From: Anaerolineaceae bacterium oral taxon 439
Lineage (GTDB): Bacteria; Chloroflexota; Anaerolineae; Anaerolineales; Anaerolineaceae
Length of the DNA: 64,000 nucleotides
NCBI GenBank assembly: GCA_001717545.1
Contig: CP017039.1
Coordinates: 124,001 to 188,000, forward strand
Reading direction: 5' to 3'
Shown here piece after piece: positions 40,577-49,498 of the stretch (position 1 is the first letter of the stretch; the number at the start of each line of letters is the position of its first letter). The notes beneath the pieces are model-generated. The model made no database searches, was not told the DNA's origin, and worked only from the letters and a program-made list of their open reading frames with translations. The position numbers were made by a program, and so were the translations under genes.

Positions 40577-41458
40577 TTATTTTCTATTTAGTAGTGTCTT
40601 CAGGACATTCAAACCATGAAGAAAAGTCATTTCTATTTCATAACGAGCTGGCGGAATCAATTCGAGAATAAAATCGCCATGAAACCCTGCTTCGTTCAAT
40701 GCAGTTATTACAGCGGGATAATTCACATCTCCATCCAACAGATTGGTAAAGCCATGGATATTATCAACACTCATGCGATAATCTTTGCAATGCACCATTT
40801 TGATCCGATGTCCTAAAGTGCGAATCCATTGTTCTGGATAACCGAATCGTCGCGCATTGCCAATATCAAAATAAACGCCAAGATTCATTTGACCGGTCTC
40901 GTCAATCAAACGATTGATCTCAAGCGGGCTATACAAAAAATTATTCCAAACATTTTCAATCGCCAGGTTGATCCCACCTGCGCCAGCCGCCAGGTCTGCC
41001 AGCCGAGATTGCACAAGATCAAAAGTTCTTTCATAATCCATTTCAGAAGTAAGCATGCCAGGAATGACTTGAACCGTTTTTGCTCCGAGAATATTCGCCG
41101 CGTCAATCATCCTGCGAATTGCAAAATTGCATTTTTCGTAGACCTTCCTGTCCGGCGAAGTCAATGGATAAATTGAAAAACTGATAATTCCCCCAATGCT
41201 GCCGAAAGAAATCCCGCTATCATCCGATATTCTTTTTAATTCATAAAAATCATTGTCGTCAGATTCAATATTCAGCAGCCTGTTATAATACGCGCTGATA
41301 TCAAGCGTGTCCGTAACGGAAGCGGTCCTGGATTGAGTTAAGCTTCCTGCTGTAAAACAGACTTCTAAAGATTCAAATCCCAATTGCTTCGATCGACTTG
41401 CGATATCCAGAATATCCATCGTCATAGGCCAACAAAATTGATTAATTCCTATTTTCAT
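40577..41458 (-). CDS. Sugar phosphate isomerase/epimerase-like TIM-barrel protein
   Basis: The 293-residue protein belongs to the AP-endonuclease-2-like TIM-barrel family (sugar isomerases, IolE/IolI type). Visible motifs are LGFESLEVCF, the metal-ligand strand INLAIENVWNNF, LGVYFDIGNARRFGYP, IKMVHCKDY and FILELIPP. I place the start at ATG 41458 with AGGTGG upstream. Paired with the MocA dehydrogenase it suggests an oxidation-then-isomerisation route for an imported sugar or cyclitol. Confidence 0.82.
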   Translation of the reverse strand: MKIGINQFCWPMTMDILDIASRSKQLGFESLEVCFTAGSLTQSRTASVTDTLDISAYYNRLLNIESDDNDFYELKRISDDSGISFGSIGGIISFSIYPLTSPDRKVYEKCNFAIRRMIDAANILGAKTVQVIPGMLTSEMDYERTFDLVQSRLADLAAGAGGINLAIENVWNNFLYSPLEINRLIDETGQMNLGVYFDIGNARRFGYPEQWIRTLGHRIKMVHCKDYRMSVDNIHGFTNLLDGDVNYPAVITALNEAGFHGDFILELIPPARYEIEMTFLHGLNVLKTLLNRK

Positions 41459-41468
41459 TATATCCACC

Positions 41469-42428
41469 TTATTTTTGTAATACACCCTGTATCACAGCTA
41501 CGCCCCAAATAATTCCGCCTTGAACGATTAATTTACCCACCTGACTAATATTCGCCATAGTTAATATAGCAAACAACAACATCAGGAAAAATGTCCCAAA
41601 TACGCAATTCCAGACCCCGCCGCGGCCTCCCTCTATTGCGTTTCCACTAATCAAAACTGCAGCGAGCGAATTGTTGACATAATCCGCACCTATTGAGAGT
41701 GAAGTCGTTCCGATATAACCCGATGCAAGCAATCCGGCAATGACCGCAAAAACGGATGAAAGAATATAAGCTGAAAATTTTACCGCATCGCTGTTGACTC
41801 CGCACAAATCAGCGACGAGCGGATTTGAACCAACGGAAAACAGCTTCCTTCCATAGGTCGTCTCATGCAGCAAAACCGAACAGACAATCGCGATTATGAT
41901 CCAAACGAGGGTCGAATATGGAATCTGCATATAAAAAAAACCGTTCCCAATCGTTTTTAATAATGGAGAAACATTGCCGCTTGGCGACCCTCCAGTATAA
42001 ACAAGGTAAACGCCTTGAACAATAGACATTGTACATAGCGTCATGATAAATGGCGCAATTTTCAGTTTCAGAACACCAAACCCATTGAGCGTTCCGCAAA
42101 AAAAACCAATCAATAAACAAACAAGAACTGCTTCCCAAAAATTTTCATTACTTCCTTTCATGATTGAAACTGCTATAACATTGGTTAGTGTTAATACCGA
42201 ACCAACCGACAAGTCAATCCCCCCAGTAAGAATTACGAACGCCTGCCCTATCGCGACAATACCAAGTGATGAACTTTGACGTGAAACATTCATTAATTGT
42301 GCTATGGTAACGGATCCAGGCCGCAGGAAATTCTGAACAAGAAGCAAAAGACATATCGTAAGGCCAAGAACACAAATTTGAAAGAGGATCGGAGATCTGT
42401 CCATAAAAAAATGTATTTTCTGCTTCAT
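41469..42428 (-). CDS. Sugar ABC transporter permease (RbsC/BPD_transp_2 family), second subunit of locus A
   Basis: The 319-residue membrane protein has the family signature GIVAIGQAFVILTGGIDLSV near residue 53 and a late ALAAVLISGNAIEGGRGGVW-type loop. About eight to ten spans are visible. It overlaps the other permease gene by four bases. Two different permeases with one ATPase point to a heterodimeric channel. Confidence 0.88.
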   Translation of the reverse strand: MKQKIHFFMDRSPILFQICVLGLTICLLLLVQNFLRPGSVTIAQLMNVSRQSSSLGIVAIGQAFVILTGGIDLSVGSVLTLTNVIAVSIMKGSNENFWEAVLVCLLIGFFCGTLNGFGVLKLKIAPFIMTLCTMSIVQGVYLVYTGGSPSGNVSPLLKTIGNGFFYMQIPYSTLVWIIIAIVCSVLLHETTYGRKLFSVGSNPLVADLCGVNSDAVKFSAYILSSVFAVIAGLLASGYIGTTSLSIGADYVNNSLAAVLISGNAIEGGRGGVWNCVFGTFFLMLLFAILTMANISQVGKLIVQGGIIWGVAVIQGVLQK

Positions 42429-43432
42429 TCTTTCCCCTTCTTTCCAGAAAAGAGCGGTTTCGAAATCGAGTAAAGAATCATCGCAAAAACCAGCAGCAAT
42501 CCCTTGAGGACATACTGATAAAAATGATTTACGCCAATAATATTCATCATATTTGAGAGCATCCCAATGAGAAATGCGCCTGCAATTGTTCCTGAAATCC
42601 CGCCATATCCGCCTGAAAGCGCCGTGCCCCCAATCGCGGCAGCCGTAATAGAGTCCAAACCAAAAGATGTCCCGATTAAGGGATCGCCAATTCGCATTCG
42701 ACAGGCAAGAATCAATCCAGTTATCGCGGCCGTAATTGAAGAAATAATAAATGCAATGACGCTTGTTTTCTTCACATTGACGCCCATCGCCGAAGAAATA
42801 TCACGATCTTTTCCAATCGCATAAACCCAAGGCCCAAACTTTGTCGCGGACATGGTCAATTGCAAAATAATGAAACACAGGCTCAGGATTAAAAGCGGAA
42901 CTGAGAGAAAACCGCACTGCATCATAATCAAAGCCGCAAAAAATTTTGGGATTTTCCCGCCTGCGACTGGCATCACAAACTGCGCCACGCCATTCAGCAT
43001 AATCATCATGCTTAATGAAGCAATCATCGGCGGAACTCGAAGGTAATTAACACTGACTCCGATAAAAGCCCCTGTAAGCATTGCGGCCATAAAAGCGATC
43101 AGAAGCGCAGGAAGAACCATTATGGCAGATTCACTTTTCATAAGCGTCGCCAGGATACAAGCCGTCAGGCTGATAACGCTGCCAACAGAAAGATCAATTC
43201 CCCCCGAAATCATAACAATTGTCTGGCCAAGGCTGACAATTGCCAAAGGTATACATTGAATCAAAATGTTGCTGATATTTCCGATTTTACGATACGAGGG
43301 AGATAAAATCGAGAGCGTCAGGAAAAGAACCAATACAATTGCATAAACCAGAAATACATTTTTCCGCTCTGAAGAAAGTTTTAGAGAGATTTTCCTTTTA
43401 TCCATAGGAGTCATTTCCATAAGAAAATCCAC
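42425..43432 (-). CDS. Sugar ABC transporter permease (RbsC family), first subunit of locus A
   Basis: This 335-residue membrane protein carries AIVSLGQTIVMISGGIDLSV near residue 62 and AIGGTALSGGYGGISGTIAG near 270, both family hallmarks. The frame could start at 43432, 43417 or 43405 (MDKRKISLKLSS); all overlap the ATPase gene. It forms the membrane channel together with the next permease. Confidence 0.87.
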   Translation of the reverse strand: MDFLMEMTPMDKRKISLKLSSERKNVFLVYAIVLVLFLTLSILSPSYRKIGNISNILIQCIPLAIVSLGQTIVMISGGIDLSVGSVISLTACILATLMKSESAIMVLPALLIAFMAAMLTGAFIGVSVNYLRVPPMIASLSMMIMLNGVAQFVMPVAGGKIPKFFAALIMMQCGFLSVPLLILSLCFIILQLTMSATKFGPWVYAIGKDRDISSAMGVNVKKTSVIAFIISSITAAITGLILACRMRIGDPLIGTSFGLDSITAAAIGGTALSGGYGGISGTIAGAFLIGMLSNMMNIIGVNHFYQYVLKGLLLVFAMILYSISKPLFSGKKGKE

Positions 43433-44921
43433 TTGCAGCTATCATAATATTCTCTTCCGTAGCGTTTCCCCGTGAGTACTCAGCTGTAATTTTCTTCTCA
43501 CAGAACACATAGATCCGATCGCTGAGACCAATCAATTCCATCATATCGCTTGTCAAAAGCAAAATCGCGACGCCATTTTTTGTCAGTTGATGAAGCGTCT
43601 GATAAATTGACATCCTGGCGCCAACGTCAACGCCTTTCGTGGGTTCATCAATAATTAACACGTTAGGCTCAACCATCAGCCATCGCATCAGCATTACTTT
43701 TTGCTGATTCCCGCCCGAAAGAGCTCCAACTCGTGTTTCCAGAGAGGGGGTCTTAACTTGAATTAATTTCGCGAGATTCACGACCGTTTCTAACTCCTTC
43801 TTTCGAAGAATAAGCCCAAAAAACGAACAGATTTTATCTAAGGAAGCTAACGAGCTGTTTTCCCTGACAGATTGATGTAAAACCAACCCTGCGCCACGCC
43901 GATCGTCAGGAAGGAACCCCAATCCGCCCCGAATATGTTCCTGAATATTTCCAGACGGCATCTGGTTTCCCATCACCCAAATCTTCCCATCAAGAAACTT
44001 CTCAACCCCAAAAATAGCATGGAGGATCTCCCGTTGCCCTTGATCGTTTAATCCGCCAATCCCAACGATCTCGCCTGCGCAAAGATGCAAATGGACCGGA
44101 TTTCCTCCCTGTTCAAGCTTCAGGTTCTCTACCTTGAGAACAATATCTCCCGGGCTAACATCGCTCCGATCCGGATAAATATGATCCAATGTTCTCCCCA
44201 CCATTTTTGAAATCATTTGCTCTTTTGAAACGGTCTTAGCGTCAAAACTACCGATATTTTTACCGTCTTTAAGAATCGTGATCCGATCGGCAATTTGTTT
44301 GATTTCGTCTAATCGATGAGAAATATAGATAATACAGGCTTTATTTTCTTTCAACATCGTCAGAATTTCAAACAGATGTTGAGCCTGTGCTTCGCTCAAA
44401 GCCGCCGTTGGCTCGTCGAGAATGATGATTTCGGGATTATCCATTAACGCTCGTATAACCTCAACGACTTGCCTTTCCGCTGACGATAAAGCCCCAACCT
44501 TCTGATCGGGATCAAGCGTATAGCCGAATCGCTTGTTTATTTCATAAATCCTCCGCCGCATCATCGCCTTGTTCAGAGCGATACCTCGACTCGTTATCTC
44601 GCGAGAAAGAAAAACGTTCTCATAAACCGTAAGGTTTGTCAAAAGATTAGCTTCCTGATGAACAAAACTGATTCCTGCCGCCGCGGCATCGCGAGGACTA
44701 TTGAAGGTAACGCTAACCCCGGCAATTCGGACGATTCCTGAGTCCGGCGTTTGATTACCTCCGAGGATATTCATCAACGTACTTTTTCCCGCTCCGTTCT
44801 CACCAATAAGAGCATGGATCTCGCCTTTGCGACAGAAAAAACTTACGTCCTCTAAAGCCGTAACACCAGGGAAAGTCTTCGAAATATGGAGCATCTCAAG
44901 AAAGTCTGTTTTCGTTTCCAT
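43398..44921 (-). CDS. Sugar ABC transporter ATPase with two domains (RbsA/MglA family), locus A
   Basis: The 507-residue protein has a first ABC domain with Walker A GENGAGKSTLMN near 38, LSSAERQVVE and Walker B IIILDEPTAALS. The second domain has a degenerate Walker A region (IGGLNDQGQREIL), LSGGNQQKVMLMRWL and LIIDEPTKGVDVG. That asymmetry is normal for the family. It energises uptake of a monosaccharide or cyclitol. Confidence 0.92.
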   Translation of the reverse strand: METKTDFLEMLHISKTFPGVTALEDVSFFCRKGEIHALIGENGAGKSTLMNILGGNQTPDSGIVRIAGVSVTFNSPRDAAAAGISFVHQEANLLTNLTVYENVFLSREITSRGIALNKAMMRRRIYEINKRFGYTLDPDQKVGALSSAERQVVEVIRALMDNPEIIILDEPTAALSEAQAQHLFEILTMLKENKACIIYISHRLDEIKQIADRITILKDGKNIGSFDAKTVSKEQMISKMVGRTLDHIYPDRSDVSPGDIVLKVENLKLEQGGNPVHLHLCAGEIVGIGGLNDQGQREILHAIFGVEKFLDGKIWVMGNQMPSGNIQEHIRGGLGFLPDDRRGAGLVLHQSVRENSSLASLDKICSFFGLILRKKELETVVNLAKLIQVKTPSLETRVGALSGGNQQKVMLMRWLMVEPNVLIIDEPTKGVDVGARMSIYQTLHQLTKNGVAILLLTSDMMELIGLSDRIYVFCEKKITAEYSRGNATEENIMIAASGFSYGNDSYG

Positions 44922-44935
44922 GGCTTCTTAATTTA

Positions 44936-44978
44936 CGGGAGGGAACGATCCATTTGAAAATGACCGCTCCCTCAGAAC
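44936..44978 (-). other. Hairpin between binding-protein and ATPase genes of locus A
   Basis: Minus strand: GAGGGA-G-CG near 44974 pairs with CG-T-TCCCTC near 44940, loop about 17 bases. A similar hairpin occurs at the same place in locus B. It may stabilise the abundant binding-protein mRNA and limit downstream transcription. Confidence 0.55.
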
Positions 44979-44986
44979 ATCCCTTC

Positions 44987-46096
44987 TTATTTTTTCAACC
45001 CCTGGGTTCCATCGTTCCCATTTCCATAAAGAGCTTCGATATCCTTTTCCGGCATCCTGGTATTCGCCCAGAAGCTATCCGATAAGTCTTCACGAACGAA
45101 CTGATCCAACGTTTCCTTAGTAATAACTGGAATATCGACAATGATGTCTTCTTTTTCTCCTACGCCGTCTAAGATGTTCAACCCGACTTCGGCGCCTGCG
45201 GCGAACAACCACGTCGGCATTGAGGTAGCTATGGATGTAAACCCATTTCCTTCGTTAAGTTTCCACAATTTTAAGAAGCCATTATTGTCCTCGCCGGTCA
45301 TCGGGACCAGGCTTCGTCCCGCAGCCTGAAACGCCTCGATCGCGCCGCGCGTCATATCTCCGCCGCAGGACCAAACACCGTCGATTTCTGGAAATGCGGA
45401 CAGAAGGTTTTCCGTTGCGACCTTTCCCTTCGCGTAATCCCAATCCGCATATTCCTCGCCCAAAACTTTAATATCGGGGTATTGATCTAAAACTTCCTGA
45501 ACGCCAGCCCGTCGGTTTACAGCAACGGTTAAACCAGCCATACCATTCAGAATAATAATATTCCCTTTGCCATTCAGTTCCTTTGCCAGCCATTCCATCC
45601 CGGTTCGGCCAAAATCCTCATCCTTAGCTAGTACGGACGCATGGTATTTATCTGTTCCGACAGGAGAAGCGCAGGTTACAACAACGACGCCTTTATCATA
45701 TGCCTCTTCTATAATCGGAGCGACAGCGTCAGGAGAAATCGGCTGCAAAAGCAAAAGATCGATATCCTTACTCAACAAGTCCTGAATATCTGAAATTTGC
45801 TTGTTTGTGTCATTGTTTGCATCCGTTATAAAGTAATCTGATACACGATCGCTATTCTTCAAATAAGACTCGAGCTCGTTCACACATTGGACGCCCCATG
45901 AATTCCCGACCCAAACGTTTGAGAAACCAACCTTGTAGGTTTTTTTATCCGGCTGACCAGCCGCAAGGGGGGCCGTCTTCACTTCGACTGTTGCCGTTTC
46001 AGATTCCTGAGGTTTACTGCGATTGCAGGCGGCCGCGCTTATCGCCAAAAGAACAGCGAGCGCAAAAAAAGATATGCGTATAAAGTTTTTCTTCAT
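44987..46096 (-). CDS. Sugar-binding lipoprotein of ABC importer A (PBP type I)
   Basis: The 369-residue protein has a lipoprotein signal peptide (MKKNFIRISFFALAVLLAIS, then AAAC with the lipidated Cys) and a periplasmic-binding type I fold: KVGFSNVWVGNSWGVQCVNE, DLLLLQPISPDAVAPIIEEA, GVWSCGGDMTRGAIEAFQAA. I use ATG 46096 with GGGAGG upstream. It captures the sugar outside the membrane. First gene of locus A, behind a promoter at 46144-46172. Confidence 0.9.
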   Translation of the reverse strand: MKKNFIRISFFALAVLLAISAAACNRSKPQESETATVEVKTAPLAAGQPDKKTYKVGFSNVWVGNSWGVQCVNELESYLKNSDRVSDYFITDANNDTNKQISDIQDLLSKDIDLLLLQPISPDAVAPIIEEAYDKGVVVVTCASPVGTDKYHASVLAKDEDFGRTGMEWLAKELNGKGNIIILNGMAGLTVAVNRRAGVQEVLDQYPDIKVLGEEYADWDYAKGKVATENLLSAFPEIDGVWSCGGDMTRGAIEAFQAAGRSLVPMTGEDNNGFLKLWKLNEGNGFTSIATSMPTWLFAAGAEVGLNILDGVGEKEDIIVDIPVITKETLDQFVREDLSDSFWANTRMPEKDIEALYGNGNDGTQGLKK

Positions 46097-46143
46097 ATTG
46101 TCCTCCCAACTTTTTTGAAAACCTTTTTCCATCAGTTTAAAAA

Positions 46144-46177
46144 ATTTTATCCCACGTTTTTGCCAAAAACAATGGCA
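46144..46177 (-). promoter_or_regulatory. Promoter of locus A with overlapping inverted repeat
   Basis: Minus strand: TTGTTT (46172-46167), 17-base spacer, TAAAAT (46149-46144). The -35 lies inside TGCCA-N7-TGGCA (46161-46177), a good candidate operator for the divergent AraC-type regulator or a LacI-type protein. Confidence 0.65.
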
Positions 46178-46192
46178 TAAAGGCGCAATTCA

Positions 46193-46221
46193 TTGACAAA
46201 TTCGGTCTTTTCGGATATCAT
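46193..46221 (+). promoter_or_regulatory. Promoter of the AraC-family gene
   Basis: TTGACA (46193-46198), 17-base spacer, TATCAT (46216-46221); ATG follows at 46233. Divergent from the locus A promoter 20 bases away. Confidence 0.78.
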
Positions 46222-46232
46222 GACACCGAGAG

Positions 46233-47111
46233 ATGATTATGACAACCGGGTTTAATTGGGAATATGATTTCGAGCCTGGGTTTCCGCTTCATATTTTCTC
46301 CTTTGTCGTAAAAGGGAACCGGGATCGAATGCATTGGCATCTATACTTCGAGATTGGTCTTTGTACCAAAGGCTCAGGGCAATTTATCTACATGAATAAA
46401 GTTTATCCTGTTAAACCAGGAGATTTATTTATCTCGAATAATTTCGAAAATCATGTCGCGATTTCTGATGGAGAAAATTCAACGGAATATCTTTTCTTGA
46501 TTTTCCTGCCAACTTTCATTTCAAACCCACAAGACTGCGGATTTAATCTTGATTACATCTCTCTTTTTAAGTACAACCCGCTGACTTTCCAAAATAAAAT
46601 CGACGCAAATCTGCCGATTGCCAGCGAACTATCCGGACTGATTCATGAAATGTACCGCATTTCAAAAGAAAACGAAACCTATAGAAAGTTAGCGATGGAT
46701 ATAAAACTCAGGGAGATTCTTCTAAAGCTAACGATTCATTACAATGATTCTACAACTGCAAACGACAGTAAAGACGAAAGTATCCCGCCAAAAATTCAGC
46801 AGGCAATTCACTATATTAATACCCATTTCAGCGAAAAAATTACCGTCAACAAAATGGCGAAGCTATTATCCATGAACCCGTCCTATTTTCGCCATTATTT
46901 CAAAAAGCACACGCAAATAACGTTCAAAACCTATCTGACGCATCTGAGAATTTCGCAAGCGCGGAAATTGATGCTGGCAACCGAAACGCCCATAGTTAAT
47001 ATCATCAAAGAAGTAGGGTTTTCTAATATGAACCAATTTTATATCGTGTTTCGAAAACTCTCGAATATGTCGCCGAAAGAATTCAGGGCTAAATTTCAAC
47101 AGGTCGCATAA
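46233..47111 (+). CDS. AraC family transcriptional regulator
   Basis: The 292-residue protein has an N-terminal cupin-like sensing domain (MHWHLYFEIGLCTKGSGQFI, VYPVKPGDLFISNNFENHVA) and a C-terminal pair of helix-turn-helices: NKMAKLLSMNPSYFRHYFKK and VNIIKEVGFSNMNQFYIVFR. It is transcribed away from locus A and most probably controls it in response to the imported sugar. Effector unknown. Confidence 0.88.
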   Translation: MIMTTGFNWEYDFEPGFPLHIFSFVVKGNRDRMHWHLYFEIGLCTKGSGQFIYMNKVYPVKPGDLFISNNFENHVAISDGENSTEYLFLIFLPTFISNPQDCGFNLDYISLFKYNPLTFQNKIDANLPIASELSGLIHEMYRISKENETYRKLAMDIKLREILLKLTIHYNDSTTANDSKDESIPPKIQQAIHYINTHFSEKITVNKMAKLLSMNPSYFRHYFKKHTQITFKTYLTHLRISQARKLMLATETPIVNIIKEVGFSNMNQFYIVFRKLSNMSPKEFRAKFQQVA

Positions 47112-47311
47112 TTCAATTAAGCTCCGCAAAAAAAGAAATCGACTATAGCCATTATCATCTTTCTAAAAGAGAAAAACCAAAAACGAAGGGGTTGGGGTGA
47201 GATACCCCGAAAACGGTCGTCCGAAAAAATCCAGCGAGTCGCCACGGGGCTACAGGGATTTTCGACTGCATTGCATTTGTCATACTGATCTTATCGCCTC
47301 TTTCCGTACCG

Positions 47312-48193
47312 TTAGCTCACGTATCCTAAAAAGTCTTTAACATGATCCGATAACGGAATCTTCCGGCTCCAGGCAAGCGTTACGTCCCGGACAGGAAATT
47401 TTTCAATAACAGGGATCTTGTAGACCTTTCCTGATTCAAGATCATCCTGTATAAAATTCTCCGTTACCAGGCCAATCCCAAAATTCGCTTCAACCATTTG
47501 CGCTATCAGCTTCGTATCCTGAATCTCATGAATCGGCGCGGCAACTAAACCATACTCAGCCAAAAACAAATCCATCCGTTTTCGCGTTAAACTGCTTCGC
47601 GGGAGTGTCAACAACGGATAATAATTTATCAGTTCATAAATCGAATGCGATCCTGTTTCGACCAGATAGCGGCACTTTTCACCAGTAATGAAACATTCCG
47701 AAATGGAGAATAGCTTTTTTGAAACGATGAACTCATGTACAACTTGCTGGGTCATAATTCCAATATCCAACCGGTTCTCAATCAATTCGCTGGCGATCAG
47801 CTCTGACGACAGCATTTCAATCCGAAATCGGGCGAACGGCGCGTCTTGATAATACGTTTTCAACCGAGGAAGCAGATAAGATTCAAAAACGTCGCGGCCA
47901 ACGCCAATCCGAAGTTCTGAAACTTTATCCTGCTTTATCTCGGCGATTTTGTTCTGCGTCTCGCTAAGAATAGAAAATATTTCTTTTATACCGATAAAGA
48001 GCAGCTTCCCCTCAATTGTCAGCGAAACGCCCTTATTCGTGCGCTCAAACAATTTACAGCCCATCCGGGTCTCCAACTGCGAAATTGCCTTACTCAGCGC
48101 AGGCTGCGAAATATATAACGCTTTTGCGGCCTTCGTTATATTCCCAATTAATGCCGTTTGGTAAAAGTAGTTATAGTATTGAAATAAAATCAT
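47312..48193 (-). CDS. LysR family transcriptional regulator
   Basis: The 293-residue protein has the LysR HTH (ALIGNITKAAKALYISQPAL, SKAISQLETRMGCKLFER) and a C-terminal effector domain (LRIGVGRDVFESYLLPRLKT). I use ATG 48193 (MILFQYYNYFYQTA), the usual distance before the HTH. Divergent from locus B; an inverted repeat with the LysR T-N11-A pattern lies just upstream. It probably regulates locus B. Confidence 0.85.
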   Translation of the reverse strand: MILFQYYNYFYQTALIGNITKAAKALYISQPALSKAISQLETRMGCKLFERTNKGVSLTIEGKLLFIGIKEIFSILSETQNKIAEIKQDKVSELRIGVGRDVFESYLLPRLKTYYQDAPFARFRIEMLSSELIASELIENRLDIGIMTQQVVHEFIVSKKLFSISECFITGEKCRYLVETGSHSIYELINYYPLLTLPRSSLTRKRMDLFLAEYGLVAAPIHEIQDTKLIAQMVEANFGIGLVTENFIQDDLESGKVYKIPVIEKFPVRDVTLAWSRKIPLSDHVKDFLGYVS

Positions 48194-48209
48194 CGTATGA
48201 TCCGCCTGC

Positions 48210-48226
48210 CATAACTTGAAATTATG
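48210..48226. promoter_or_regulatory. Candidate LysR operator
   Basis: CATAA-N7-TTATG (48210-48226) contains the T-N11-A core typical of LysR sites, 17 bases before the LysR start and about 215 before the locus B start. No other feature is evident in the rest of the 246-base intergenic region. Confidence 0.45.
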
Positions 48227-48439
48227 ACAACAATTCCATATTGCTATTTTACAATACATATCGCCCGTCATATACTGATTTCAGAATAAATTGTCCCGGC
48301 GCAGTTCGCTGATCAAAAGCCCATCATATCAGTATTCCACATAATATTATCGGCAGTTATTATCATACCCATTTTTTCAACCTAACCACCCATCTATAAA
48401 GCACAATTCTGTGTTTTAGTAACAAAAGGAGAAAGAGAA

Positions 48440-49390
48440 ATGAAGAAAATAATATCCGTCGTACTCATAATCGTTTTTTGCGCATGTATTTTCGGGAGCG
48501 CAACCGCAGATGATTCAATCGCTAAAGGCGGCGTTTGGGGAATTTTAGTTCCAAATATATCGAGGAATACTTATTACGCATCCTGTATCAGCGGGGTAAC
48601 AAAGGCAATCGAAGAATTAGATCCAACCGCAACATATATTATTGCGGAATGCGACAACGATTCCACGAAACAACTCGACCAGATGGCCGACATGATTCAG
48701 CAAAATGTAAAAGCAATCATCGCGATCCCCTGGGGATCGAGCGGATTAATCTCCGGCGTTACGGAAGCGAAAGACGCCGGAATACCCGTTTTTCTGGTTG
48801 ATACACCGCTAAATGACCTGAAAAATGTAACGTCGACAATCGTTTCTGATAACTTCAGCGCGGGCGTAATCGCTGGTGAAGGCCTGACCGAAGAACTTCC
48901 CGACGGCGGAAAAATTGTCACGCTCATGACAACCGGAAGCGAAGCAATCAATCAGCGCGCAGCTGGGATGCATTCAATCATCGACGACACCAAAATTGAA
49001 GTTGCGCAGGATCTCGTTCTAAATACCGGAACTGTCGAAGAAGCCATGACGCAAGTTGAAAATGCAATTCTTGCGATCCCTGACCTGAAAGGAATCTTCA
49101 CGACCGGAGACGTTTTCGCTGACGCCGCCGTTTCAGCGCTGAAAGCGAACGGAGTCAAAAAGGGCGAAATCGTTATCGTATCCGTGGACGGGAATGCGAA
49201 GGGATGCGAGCTGATCGAAGATGGCTGGGTTTACAGCACGTCAGCCCAGCAAACCGTAAAAATGGGGTACGACTCCGTCGTCAACGCGTTAGCGTTCTTA
49301 GATGGGGAGAAGATTGAAGACTATATTGAATTGCCTTGTTTAAAGATTACAAAAGAAGTGCTTGAAGCGGGAGAGTACGAACCATTTTAG
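48440..49390 (+). CDS. Sugar-binding protein of ABC importer B (PBP type I)
   Basis: The 316-residue protein has a signal peptide (MKKIISVVLIIVFCACIFGS, likely cleaved after ATA) and the type I binding fold: GGVWGILVPNISRNTYYASC, AIIAIPWGSSGLISGVTEAK, GIPVFLVDTPLN, KGIFTTGDVFADAAVSAL. AAAGGAG precedes the ATG. The lipobox is unclear. It delivers a monosaccharide to the permease encoded next. A strong hairpin lies between this gene and the ATPase gene. Confidence 0.87.
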   Translation: MKKIISVVLIIVFCACIFGSATADDSIAKGGVWGILVPNISRNTYYASCISGVTKAIEELDPTATYIIAECDNDSTKQLDQMADMIQQNVKAIIAIPWGSSGLISGVTEAKDAGIPVFLVDTPLNDLKNVTSTIVSDNFSAGVIAGEGLTEELPDGGKIVTLMTTGSEAINQRAAGMHSIIDDTKIEVAQDLVLNTGTVEEAMTQVENAILAIPDLKGIFTTGDVFADAAVSALKANGVKKGEIVIVSVDGNAKGCELIEDGWVYSTSAQQTVKMGYDSVVNALAFLDGEKIEDYIELPCLKITKEVLEAGEYEPF

Positions 49391-49411
49391 GTTTTTCCTA
49401 TAAGCCTTGAT

Positions 49412-49455
49412 AATTTGCCTGTGGATTATCTACTTCTTTGATCCGCAGGCAAATT
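49412..49455 (+). other. Hairpin between binding-protein and ATPase genes of locus B
   Basis: AATTTGCCTG (49412-49421) pairs with CAGGCAAATT (49446-49455), extended by GGAT/ATCC inside. No U-run follows. Likely a mRNA-stability or partial termination signal that keeps binding protein in excess. Confidence 0.7.
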
Positions 49456-49498
49456 CAGTTCGATTCCAATTATTGAGGGTGAGGCAGGGATACGAAAT

